A stretch of 10,065 bases of DNA from Candidatus Rokubacteria bacterium RIFCSPLOWO2_02_FULL_72_37. GTDB taxonomy: Bacteria > Methylomirabilota > Methylomirabilia > Rokubacteriales > CSP1-6. The stretch's first letter is position 1; the number at the start of each line of letters is the position of its first letter. Shown one piece after another: positions 1-7,744 of the stretch. Made by a program: the position numbers and the translations under genes. The notes below the pieces were generated by a model that was given only the letters and a program-made list of their open reading frames with translations, had not been told where the DNA came from and made no database searches. The stretch lies in NCBI GenBank assembly GCA_001790315.1, contig MGCE01000036.1, forward strand, positions 1 to 10,065, in the 5' to 3' direction.

Positions 1-551
1 GTCACCTCGTCGCCGCCCCGGAGGAGCCGCAGCGCGAAGGCGCCCACGACCGGCACCGCGCCCGTGATCTCGGTGCCGACCTTCGTCGCGAAGTACGCCA
101 GCTCGTTCCAGGGCAGCAGGTAGCCGGTGAAGCCGAAGCCGAGCGCGAGCCCGAGGAGCCCGACGCCCGAGAACCACGTCACCTCGCGTGGGGGCCGGTA
201 CGCCTTGAGGAGCAGCACGCTGAACATGTGGACGAACAGCGTGAACACCATCAGGTTGGCCGACCAGGCGTGGATCGACCGGATCAGCCAGCCGAACTGG
301 ACCTCGGCCATCAGGAACTGGATCGACTCGTACGCCTCCTCGGCGCTCGGGCGGTAGTAGAGCAGCAGCAGGATACCCGTCAGCACCTGGACGATGAAGA
401 GAAAGAGCGTCATGCCGCCGAAGTAGTACCAGACCGAGTGGCGGTGGACCGGGATCTGTTTCTTGTGCGCGAGCCTCTCGAGGTCGGCGAGCCCGATGCG
501 CTCGTCGAGCCAGGTCCAGAGCCGGCCGTGCTGGCTGTCGGGACCGGGCAT
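1..551 (-). CDS. petB: cytochrome b, b6-like N-terminal part (partial, cut by window edge)
   Basis: This is the quinol-oxidising, haem b-carrying membrane subunit of a cytochrome bc/b6f-type complex. The frame is open from an ATG at 551 to the window edge, giving 183 complete codons. A first hydrophobic helix spans about residues 42-64. A second, about 88-113, carries the haem-ligand pair H94 and H108, spaced 14 apart inside RSIHAWSANLMVF...FVHMF as in cytochromes b and b6. A third helix follows at about 126-146. GYLLPWNE at 143-150 matches the cytochrome b GYxLPW motif. The second histidine pair and the Qo-site PEWY motif lie beyond the edge, so it cannot be told whether the protein is full length or split into b6 plus subunit IV. 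The gene starts 2 bases after the Rieske stop, with only a weak AAGGG upstream, so translational coupling is likely. The family is near certain; the b6-versus-b subtype is less so. Confidence 0.95.
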   Translation of the reverse strand, partial: MPGPDSQHGRLWTWLDERIGLADLERLAHKKQIPVHRHSVWYYFGGMTLFLFIVQVLTGILLLLYYRPSAEEAYESIQFLMAEVQFGWLIRSIHAWSANLMVFTLFVHMFSVLLLKAYRPPREVTWFSGVGLLGLALGFGFTGYLLPWNELAYFATKVGTEITGAVPVVGAFALRLLRGGDEV

Positions 552-553
552 GC

Positions 554-1009
554 TCAGGCGCCCTTGCTCACCACGATCTGGGCGCCGCGGACGTTCACGA
601 CGTAGGCGTCGAGCGGACGGGGCGGCGGCCCCGCGATGTTCTGGCCGTTCAGGTCGAAGTGCCCATTGTGGCACGCGCACCAGACGTGGGAGAGGTCGGG
701 GCGGTACTGGACCGTGCAGTTCAGGTGCGTGCAGACCGCCGAGAACGCGCGCAGCTCGCCCGCCGGCGTGCGGACCAGGATCGCCGGCCGGTTGCCGAAC
801 TTGAAGATCTGGCCGCTGTTGGGCTTCACGTCAGCGGGCTTGATCGGGAGCGTCACCGACGCCGCCTGCGACTCGCCGATCTTCGGGGGGATCAGATAGC
901 GCGTCAGCGGATAGAGCACGGAGGCTGCGAAGGCCACCGCGCTCGTCCCCAGCAACCAGTTGACGAACCCCCGCCGCGTCGCGTCGGGTCCTCCGAGCGT
1001 CTGCTCCAT
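554..1009 (-). CDS. petA: Rieske iron-sulfur protein of a bc-type complex
   Basis: This 151-residue protein carries the [2Fe-2S] cluster that takes the first electron from quinol in a cytochrome bc complex. An RR motif at 12-13 (TRRGFVNWLLG) followed by a hydrophobic segment at about 18-40 is a Tat signal-anchor, as expected for Rieske proteins exported folded. Cluster box 1 is CTHLNC (C93, H95, with C98 for the disulfide) and box 2 is CACHNGHFD (C111, H114, with C113 for the disulfide), so all ligands and both disulfide cysteines are present. PPPRPLD at 128-134 is the usual proline-rich loop. Box 2 differs from the common CPCHGSxY: the Ser and Tyr positions are Gly and Phe, which fits a low-potential, menaquinone-linked Rieske. 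GGAGG lies 8 bases before the ATG. It sits 22 bases after the nonahaem gene and 2 bases before cytochrome b. Confidence 0.96.
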   Translation of the reverse strand: MEQTLGGPDATRRGFVNWLLGTSAVAFAASVLYPLTRYLIPPKIGESQAASVTLPIKPADVKPNSGQIFKFGNRPAILVRTPAGELRAFSAVCTHLNCTVQYRPDLSHVWCACHNGHFDLNGQNIAGPPPRPLDAYVVNVRGAQIVVSKGA

Positions 1010-1031
1010 CGTGTCTGCCTCCGGTGCGGCG

Positions 1032-2327
1032 TCAGCCCCGGACGGGTGACCCCGTGCGGCGCTCGATCTGGCGGATCTTCAAGACGAGGCCGGCGATGAG
1101 AACGACGATGATGACCAGCGAGACGACGAGCCCGGTGCGGCGGAAGCGCAACTCCTCGAGGGCCCGCACCCCGCGCTCGTACACCTTCTGCGCGATGCCG
1201 AGCCCCGCGTCCGCCTCCTTCTTCACGACCGCGACCTTGAAGGCATGGACGGCGGTGCGCGCCTTGACGAGCTGGTCGGTGACGCCGTTCAGGTCGAAGC
1301 GGGCCTGGCTCACCTCCATGCCCGCGTGCTCGGCACGCTCGATGATCTCCGAGGCGCGGTCGCGCTCCTTCCGCAGGCCGTCGATGAACCCGCGCATCTC
1401 GACGGCGGCCCGGCCGCCCTTGTCGTCGGCGCCGTGACACGTCGAGCAGACCGTCTTGTCGCCGATCCCGAGCATCTCGGTGCTCGCCGGCTCGATGTCG
1501 TGGTTCGCGTGGCACGCGGCGCACCCCGGCGCGCCCATCTCGCGGAACGCGCGCGCGTGGACGCTCTTGGCGAAGAGATCCGCCATCACGGTGTGGCATT
1601 GCCCGCAGACGTTTCCCACCCAGGAGACCCCGGGGGGCGCCGCGCCGTGGTTGCCGTGACAGTCGTTGCACGTCGGCGCCGAGAGATCGCCCTTCACCGA
1701 CATCGTCTTCCAGTGGACGCTCTGCGTGTACTTCGCGAGCTGGTCGGTGGGAATCTGGTAGCCCGCCATGTACGTGGCGTCCGCATGGCAGTGCCCGCAC
1801 GTCTGGGCCACGCGCAGCGGGTGGACACTCGAGGCGGGGTCCGACGGCGGCTTGATCGAGTGGGCGGGATGACAGGCGACGCACGTCGCCACTTTCGGGT
1901 CGTTGAGCTCGCGCAGGCGCCGCCCGTGCACCGACGTCGCGTACTCGGCCACCTGGTCGACGCGGAGCGCCGGGTTGTACTGCTTCATGAACCTGGCGTC
2001 CGAGTGGCAGCGGCCGCACACCTGGGCGACCTGCTGATGGCCGGGCTTGCCGATGTACCCCTTCGCCGGGTCCATCGCGTCCATGTCGGCGCTCTTGCCG
2101 TCGCCGCCGTGGCAGGCGACGCAGCCGAAGCCCTTGGCCTTGTGGATGTCGCCGTCGAACAGCTTCGCCGGCTGGGCGAGCCGCTCGTCGCCCGTGTCGA
2201 GGTGGCAGGTGACGCAGCCTTCGGGCGCCGGAGGCTTGGGGGCCTGCGCCGCGGCCGACCCCGCGCGTACGGCGAGCCCCACCAGCAGGAGCGACGCGAA
2301 GAGGACGAGCCGCTGCACGCGGCTCAT
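1032..2327 (-). CDS. membrane-anchored nonahaem c-type cytochrome
   Basis: This 431-residue exported electron carrier has nine CXXCH haem sites, starting at C38, C69, C104, C149, C177, C220, C241, C269 and C294. An N-terminal signal peptide runs to about residue 28 (AAAQ). From about 104 to 298 there is an internal two-haem repeat: a CGxCH site, a downstream SVH (H134, H205, H257), then a CxxCHxxH site. This suggests bis-histidine haems of the cytochrome c3/NapC/NrfH-like type. Residues about 306-396 have no haem sites and look helical, followed by one transmembrane helix at about 399-416 and a short basic tail, so the haem domain should face the periplasm. The start at 2327 is chosen because it begins the signal peptide and overlaps the previous stop as ATGA; a longer open frame running up to 3008 only reads across the neighbouring gene. 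Its place before Rieske and cytochrome b suggests it replaces cytochrome c1. The exact family is not recognised. Confidence 0.92.
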   Translation of the reverse strand: MSRVQRLVLFASLLLVGLAVRAGSAAAQAPKPPAPEGCVTCHLDTGDERLAQPAKLFDGDIHKAKGFGCVACHGGDGKSADMDAMDPAKGYIGKPGHQQVAQVCGRCHSDARFMKQYNPALRVDQVAEYATSVHGRRLRELNDPKVATCVACHPAHSIKPPSDPASSVHPLRVAQTCGHCHADATYMAGYQIPTDQLAKYTQSVHWKTMSVKGDLSAPTCNDCHGNHGAAPPGVSWVGNVCGQCHTVMADLFAKSVHARAFREMGAPGCAACHANHDIEPASTEMLGIGDKTVCSTCHGADDKGGRAAVEMRGFIDGLRKERDRASEIIERAEHAGMEVSQARFDLNGVTDQLVKARTAVHAFKVAVVKKEADAGLGIAQKVYERGVRALEELRFRRTGLVVSLVIIVVLIAGLVLKIRQIERRTGSPVRG

Positions 2328-3502
2328 GGCTCGCGGCGCAGCGACTGGAGGAAGGCCACGAGGTCGGCCATCTCGTCGGCCCCGATCTCCGCCCAGGGCG
2401 GCTTCGCCCGCGCGGGCCGCGGGTCCTGGATGAAGGAGTGGTCCCACAGCGCCGCGAGGATGGCGGCCGGCGACTCGAGGTTCTTCGCCGCGGCGAGATC
2501 GCCCGCGGGCTTGCCCCGCTCGCCCCGGAGCGCGTGGCAGGAGAGGCAGCCCTTGGCGTTCGCGACCGCGACGCCCTTCTTCGGGTCGCCGCCCGCGGCG
2601 AAGTAGCGGACGGAGTAGAGGTAGGCGACGATGTCCGCCATCTCGTCGGGCTGGAGCTGGGGTACCGGGATCGCGCGGCTCCGCATCGCGTCGAGCATCG
2701 CCGGGGTCTTGTTCCACATCGCGCTCGCGAACTGCATCTGGCTCAGGTTGATGCTCCGCTCGGCGAGGTCGGGCCCGACCTCGCCGCCCTGTCCCGCGGC
2801 GCTGTGGCACTCGATGCAGCGCTTCTGGGCGAACACCGTGCGTCCGCGGCCCGCGACGCCGGGGAGGACGTAGAGCGGCCCCTGCGCGATCACGGGCGAG
2901 GCCGAGCCGACGTAGGTGATCAGGTCGCGCAGCTCGCTGTCCTTGAAGGTCGGACGCGGGATGTTCTTGCTCTTCATCACCGTGGCCATCCGCGGGCCGT
3001 GGTTCCACATCTGCGCGGCGAGATAGATCGGCGACGCGTACTGGCGGAGCGCGTCGAGATTGGGCCCCACGACGCCCCCGGTGCCGCCGACCTGGTGGCA
3101 GACGATGCAGCGCTTCTCGCCGAAGAGCCGCCGTCCGGCGTCCACGTCGCCGCGGGGATCGAAGTAGTCGAGCGTGAACAGAAACGCGACGAGGTCGCCC
3201 GCCTCGCGCGCGTCGAGCGTCGGGCGCTGGATGCCGAGCGACCGCATGCGGTCCGCCATCCGCGGCGCGTGGTTCCAGAGCGCCGCCGCGAGATCGTAGA
3301 AGGAGCGCGGCCGCTGCAGCTTGCCGAGGTCAGGGCCGATCTTGCCGCCGACGCCGTTGACCGCGTGGCACTTCACGCAGCCCCGCGCGCCGAAGACGCG
3401 CGAGCCCGCCAGGGGATCCTGAGTCGGGCTGAACAGCGTCTGCGCGAGCGCGGCGCTCGCGAGAGCGCCGACGAGGCAGAGGGCGAGGAGGACGGCCCGC
3501 AT
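2324..3502 (-). CDS. periplasmic tetrahaem c-type cytochrome, four fused cytochrome c domains (second paralogue)
   Basis: This 392-residue exported protein is built of four class I-like cytochrome c domains. The signal peptide ends at about residue 20 (ALAQ). CXXCH sites start at C42, C132, C229 and C319, a spacing of 90, 97 and 90. After each comes a WNH-type motif: LWNHAPRM (75-82), MWNHGPRM (165-172), MWNKTPAM (262-269) and LWDHSFIQ (352-359). Each domain ends in a helix of the DLVAFLF / DIVAYLY type, the usual C-terminal helix of small cytochromes c. The Met of WNHxxxM is a candidate distal haem ligand (inference). It is absent in domain 4, and domain 3 has Lys instead of His. There is no transmembrane anchor, so it is probably a soluble periplasmic carrier. 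An AGGA lies 9 bases before the ATG. The stop overlaps the start of the nonahaem gene. It is clearly a paralogue of the gene at 3591-4826. Confidence 0.93.
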   Translation of the reverse strand: MRAVLLALCLVGALASAALAQTLFSPTQDPLAGSRVFGARGCVKCHAVNGVGGKIGPDLGKLQRPRSFYDLAAALWNHAPRMADRMRSLGIQRPTLDAREAGDLVAFLFTLDYFDPRGDVDAGRRLFGEKRCIVCHQVGGTGGVVGPNLDALRQYASPIYLAAQMWNHGPRMATVMKSKNIPRPTFKDSELRDLITYVGSASPVIAQGPLYVLPGVAGRGRTVFAQKRCIECHSAAGQGGEVGPDLAERSINLSQMQFASAMWNKTPAMLDAMRSRAIPVPQLQPDEMADIVAYLYSVRYFAAGGDPKKGVAVANAKGCLSCHALRGERGKPAGDLAAAKNLESPAAILAALWDHSFIQDPRPARAKPPWAEIGADEMADLVAFLQSLRREP

Positions 3503-3590
3503 GGGCCGCTATCCTACTCGCGTGCCCGCGAGGTTGGCAATCGCCGGAAGGAGCTAGTCCTGCCGGGGATCGCCCCCTGATGCATCTGAG

Positions 3591-4826
3591 CTATTTCGGC
3601 TTCGGGGTCGGGCGCGCCGCGAGCGAGCCGAGGTAGCGCGTGAGGTCGGCGAGCTCGGCGCCGGTGAGCACCGGCAGCTTCACGTTCTGCTTGAGCGCCT
3701 TCTCTTCCATCGAGCGGCTGTGGTTCCACATCGCGGCGATCACGCTCGCCGCCGAGCCCGTGACCCTGGACGTCGCGAAGTCGGCGGAGACCGTACCGCC
3801 CTTGCCGCGGACCGAGTGGCAGGCGAGACAGCCCTTGCTCTGGACGAGCTGGCGGCCGCGCGTCGTGCTGCCGGCGGCGCGGTCGAAGTAGTGCGCCGTG
3901 TACAGGTAGGCGACGATGTCGGCCGTGTCCTGGCCGCTGAGTTGTGGCACCACGATCCCACGCTCCTTCATCTTGACCCACATCGCAGGTCCGTGGTTCC
4001 ACATCCGTCCCGCGAACTCCGTCAGGCTCACGTGGTGCGCGCGGCCGAGCGCCGGGCCGGCCGTCCCGCCCTGGCCCCCGACCCGGTGGCAGGCCACGCA
4101 CTGCCGCTGCGCGAAGATGGCCTCGCCCCTGTCCGGCGAGCCCGGGACGACCTGTACGGTCACCGAGGCCTCCGGGCGCGGCGCGGACTGCACGAGGTAG
4201 GCGATGAGGTCGACCAGTTCCTTGTTCTTGAACGTCGGCCGGGGGATGCCGCGCGCCTGCATCGCCTCGGCCATCCTGGGCGCGTGGTTCCACATCGCCG
4301 TAGCGACGAGCACGGGCGAGTTGGCCCGCCGCAGGGTGGTGAGCGCCGGACCGCCGTTGCCGCCCTGACCGCCCGGTCCGTGACACTGCACGCACCCCTT
4401 CTCGGTGAACAACCGCTCGCCGGCCGCGACGTCTCCGGACTCGTCCGCGTACTGAGCGGTGAAGAGGAAAGCGAGCAGGTTCGCCACGTCGGCCGCCGTC
4501 AGCGTGGGCCGTTCGCGGCCCTCCTGGCGCATCCGCTGGCCCATCCTCGGCAGATGGTTCCAGAGCGCCGCGCCGAGATCGTAGAAGCCCGCCTCGACAG
4601 GGACGCGGGCGAGGTCGGGTCCGACCTTGCCGCCCACGCCGCGGATGGAGTGGCACTGTCCGCAGCCTTTCTTCACGAACACGTCGTAGCCCGCGAACAT
4701 CGCCCAGTCCGGGCCGAACGGCTGCCGCGGCGCCTGCTCCTGCGCCGGCGCCGGCCGGGCCGCGGAGAGGAGGACCACACAGCACAGGGCACCCAGCACG
4801 CGCGCGCACCGCATCGATCGCCTCAT
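3591..4826 (-). CDS. periplasmic tetrahaem c-type cytochrome, four fused cytochrome c domains (first paralogue)
   Basis: This 411-residue exported electron carrier is the first gene of the cytochrome operon. The N-terminus is basic then hydrophobic, with likely cleavage near residue 28 (APAQ). Four CXXCH sites start at C55, C145, C243 and C333, with spacing 90, 98 and 90, nearly the same as in the neighbouring paralogue. Each is followed by a WNHxxxM motif (W89-M95, W179-M185, W276-M282, W367-M373) and then a DLxAYL-type terminal helix. All four motifs are intact here, unlike in the paralogue. Most domains also carry the GxGGxxGPxL stretch common after CXXCH in small cytochromes c. AAGGAG (4836-4841) sits 9 bases before the chosen ATG; a second ATG four codons in is possible. 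The 88-base gap to the next gene is longer than the other gaps in the operon and shows only a weak GGGG/CCCC hairpin. The role as electron acceptor for the bc complex is inferred from position. Confidence 0.93.
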   Translation of the reverse strand: MRRSMRCARVLGALCCVVLLSAARPAPAQEQAPRQPFGPDWAMFAGYDVFVKKGCGQCHSIRGVGGKVGPDLARVPVEAGFYDLGAALWNHLPRMGQRMRQEGRERPTLTAADVANLLAFLFTAQYADESGDVAAGERLFTEKGCVQCHGPGGQGGNGGPALTTLRRANSPVLVATAMWNHAPRMAEAMQARGIPRPTFKNKELVDLIAYLVQSAPRPEASVTVQVVPGSPDRGEAIFAQRQCVACHRVGGQGGTAGPALGRAHHVSLTEFAGRMWNHGPAMWVKMKERGIVVPQLSGQDTADIVAYLYTAHYFDRAAGSTTRGRQLVQSKGCLACHSVRGKGGTVSADFATSRVTGSAASVIAAMWNHSRSMEEKALKQNVKLPVLTGAELADLTRYLGSLAARPTPKPK

Positions 4827-4835
4827 CGCGGGAGT

Positions 4836-4841
4836 CTCCTT
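4836..4841 (-). promoter_or_regulatory. ribosome binding site of the first tetrahaem cytochrome
   Basis: AAGGAG on the minus strand lies 9 bases upstream of the ATG at 4826. It supports that start over the second ATG four codons downstream. Confidence 0.7.
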
Positions 4842-4856
4842 GGAGTCGTCTCGCCA

Positions 4857-4885
4857 ACAATCGGCGATTCCCGCCGATCCGTCAA
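4857..4885 (-). promoter_or_regulatory. putative sigma70-type promoter of the cytochrome operon
   Basis: On the minus strand, TTGACG (4880-4885, five of six bases of the -35 consensus) is followed after exactly 17 bases by GATTGT (4857-4862, three of six bases of the -10 consensus). Transcription would begin near 4850, leaving a short leader that contains the AAGGAG site. It lies in the only gap between typA and the first cytochrome gene. The -10 is weak, so this is a candidate read from sequence only. Confidence 0.45.
4860..4878. repeat. perfect 7-5-7 inverted repeat between typA and the cytochrome operon
   Basis: ATCGGCG and CGCCGAT are exact reverse complements separated by five bases (ATTCC on the plus strand). 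The repeat falls between the candidate -35 and -10 elements and touches the -10, so it could be an operator. It also begins 27 bases after the typA stop and on the minus strand is followed by TTGTT, so a weak intrinsic terminator for typA is the alternative reading. The T-tract is poor, which makes the operator reading at least as good. Confidence 0.5.
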
Positions 4886-4904
4886 GCCGAGCCGCGGGGG
4901 CGGG

Positions 4905-6707
<1,803 letters not shown>

Positions 6708-6726
6708 ATCTCACTGTAGCACGGTA

Positions 6727-6732
6727 TATAAT
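6727..6732 (+). promoter_or_regulatory. -10 element (TATAAT) upstream of the cyclophilin operon
   Basis: A perfect TATAAT lies in an AT-rich patch (6724-6732) within strongly GC-rich DNA, 31 bases before the chosen cyclophilin start. No good -35 is visible 16-18 bases upstream; TCACAT (6704-6709) is the hexamer at a 17-base spacing and is poor. The ATG at 6731 overlaps this element and so could not be translated from this promoter, which supports the start at 6764. The same patch reads ATTATATA on the minus strand and might also serve typA. Confidence 0.55.
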
Positions 6733-6752
6733 GTCGTCCACGCTCACGCCCT

Positions 6753-6757
6753 GGAGG
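6753..6757 (+). promoter_or_regulatory. ribosome binding site of the exported cyclophilin
   Basis: GGAGG sits 6 bases before the ATG at 6764 and decides that start over the in-frame ATG at 6731. Confidence 0.75.
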
Positions 6758-6763
6758 TCGCCG

Positions 6764-7297
6764 ATGTCCCGTCGCCTGGCCGTGCTCCTGGCCGCCCTGC
6801 TCGCCGCCGCGACCCCGGTCGCCGCGCAGCCCACCAAGGCGCCGACCGCCGTGATCACGCTGGAGGGCGGCGCTCGCATCGTCCTCGAGCTCTTCACGCG
6901 CGAGGCGCCCCGGCACGCCGAGAACTTCGTGACGCTCGCGAAGAAGGGCTTCTACGAGGGCCAGCGGTTCCACCGGGTCGAGCCGGGGTTCGTCGTCCAG
7001 CTCGGCGATCCCCAGTCGAAGACGCTGCCCATGGACCACCCCGCCATGGGCACCGGAGGACCGGGCTACACCATCAAGGCGGAGTTCAACAAGGTCCCGT
7101 TCGACCGGGGGGTCCTCGGCATGGCCCGCACCCAGGACCCGGACTCGGCGGGGAGCCAGTTCTACATCATGCTGGGGCCCGCGCACTTCCTGAACGGGCA
7201 GTACACCGCCTTCGGCAGGGTCACGAGCGGCATGGCAGCGGTCGACCGGATCAAGGTCGGCGACCGGGTGAAGTCGATCGCGATCGTCACCAAGTGA
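6764..7297 (+). CDS. exported cyclophilin-type peptidyl-prolyl cis-trans isomerase (PpiA-like)
   Basis: This 177-residue protein should speed cis-trans isomerisation of X-Pro bonds in exported proteins. A clear signal peptide (basic MSRR, then a Leu/Ala core, VAA before Q22) places it in the periplasm. The rest is one cyclophilin domain: FHRV at 69-72 with the catalytic Arg (R71), F76 and Q79 in FVVQLGDP, then GYTIKAEFN, a GVLGMART strand, SAGSQFYI and FGRV near the end. The start at 6764 is preferred over an in-frame ATG 33 bases upstream because it begins the signal peptide, has GGAGG 6 bases before it, and the upstream ATG overlaps the -10 element. It is the first gene of the plus-strand operon, ending 10 bases before a cytoplasmic paralogue. 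The central FHRV...QLGDP has Leu where most family members have Gly (QGGD). Confidence 0.93.
   Translation: MSRRLAVLLAALLAAATPVAAQPTKAPTAVITLEGGARIVLELFTREAPRHAENFVTLAKKGFYEGQRFHRVEPGFVVQLGDPQSKTLPMDHPAMGTGGPGYTIKAEFNKVPFDRGVLGMARTQDPDSAGSQFYIMLGPAHFLNGQYTAFGRVTSGMAAVDRIKVGDRVKSIAIVTK
6919..6957 (+). repeat. 39-base exact repeat shared by the two cyclophilin genes, copy 1
   Basis: These 39 bases, encoding ENFVTLAKKGFY and flanking bases, are identical at every position to 7391-7429 in the next gene, including third codon positions. The flanking sequence is clearly less similar. A tandem duplication with local gene conversion, or shared codon bias on a conserved segment, could explain it. Confidence 0.85.
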
Positions 7298-7302
7298 GGA
7301 GG
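7296..7302 (+). promoter_or_regulatory. ribosome binding site of the cytoplasmic cyclophilin
   Basis: GAGGAGG overlaps the stop codon of the upstream cyclophilin and lies 5 bases before a GTG at 7308. It supports this GTG as the start and suggests coupled translation. Confidence 0.75.
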
Positions 7303-7307
7303 CGCCG

Positions 7308-7742
7308 GTGAAGCGGACAGCGGTCATCGCCCTCGAGAAGGGCGGCGAGATCCGGATGGAGTTCTTCCCGGGGGACGCGCCCAAGACCGTCGAGAACTTC
7401 GTGACGCTCGCGAAGAAGGGCTTCTACGACGGGCTCACCTTCCACCGTGTCGTTCCCGACTTCGTCGCGCAGGGCGGCTGCCCCAAGGGCGATGGCACGG
7501 GCGGCCCCGGCCACACGATCGAGGCGGAGTTCAACGCGCAGAAGCACGTGCGCGGCACCGTGGCGATGGCGCGCGCGCAGCACCCGGATTCGGCCGGCAG
7601 CCAGTTCTACATCTGCTACGGGCCGACGCCCCACCTGGACGGCAACTATACGGTCTTCGGCCGGGTCGTCGCCGGCCTGGAGCACGTGGATCGCATCACG
7701 CAGGGCGACCGCATGACGAGCGTGACGATCGTCGAGGCGTAG
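7308..7742 (+). CDS. ppiB: cytoplasmic cyclophilin-type peptidyl-prolyl cis-trans isomerase (PpiB-like)
   Basis: This 144-residue single-domain cyclophilin starts at a GTG. It has no signal peptide, so it should act in the cytoplasm. The active-site segment TFHRVVPDFVAQGG has R47, F52 and Q55; then come GTGGPGHTIEAEFN, GTVAMARA, SAGSQFYICYG, HLDGNYTVFGRV and a final strand TSVTIVEA, all in the order usual for the bacterial family. The length is normal for a minimal bacterial cyclophilin. It is a paralogue of the exported enzyme directly upstream and shares a 39-base exact nucleotide match with it. The stop is followed after 2 bases by the GTG of the amidohydrolase gene, so the genes are very likely on one transcript. 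Confidence 0.94.
   Translation: MKRTAVIALEKGGEIRMEFFPGDAPKTVENFVTLAKKGFYDGLTFHRVVPDFVAQGGCPKGDGTGGPGHTIEAEFNAQKHVRGTVAMARAQHPDSAGSQFYICYGPTPHLDGNYTVFGRVVAGLEHVDRITQGDRMTSVTIVEA
7391..7429 (+). repeat. 39-base exact repeat shared by the two cyclophilin genes, copy 2
   Basis: Identical to 6919-6957 in the upstream cyclophilin gene; both copies are in the same reading frame. Confidence 0.85.
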
Positions 7743-7744
7743 GG

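Noticed and set aside
904..2019. Minus-strand frame overlapping the nonahaem and Rieske genes
   Set aside because: It is an out-of-frame shadow: no CXXCH sites or domains, while both overlapped genes are certain.
2328..3008. N-terminal extension of the nonahaem cytochrome frame up to 3008
   Set aside because: The extension overlaps the second tetrahaem gene in another frame and is Arg/Pro/Gly-rich low-complexity sequence. The signal peptide and ATGA junction place the true start at 2327.
3503..3590. Possible terminator or small RNA in the 88-base gap between the two tetrahaem genes
   Set aside because: Only a 4-base GGGG/CCCC stem with a four-base loop is visible and there is no T-tract; not enough to call.
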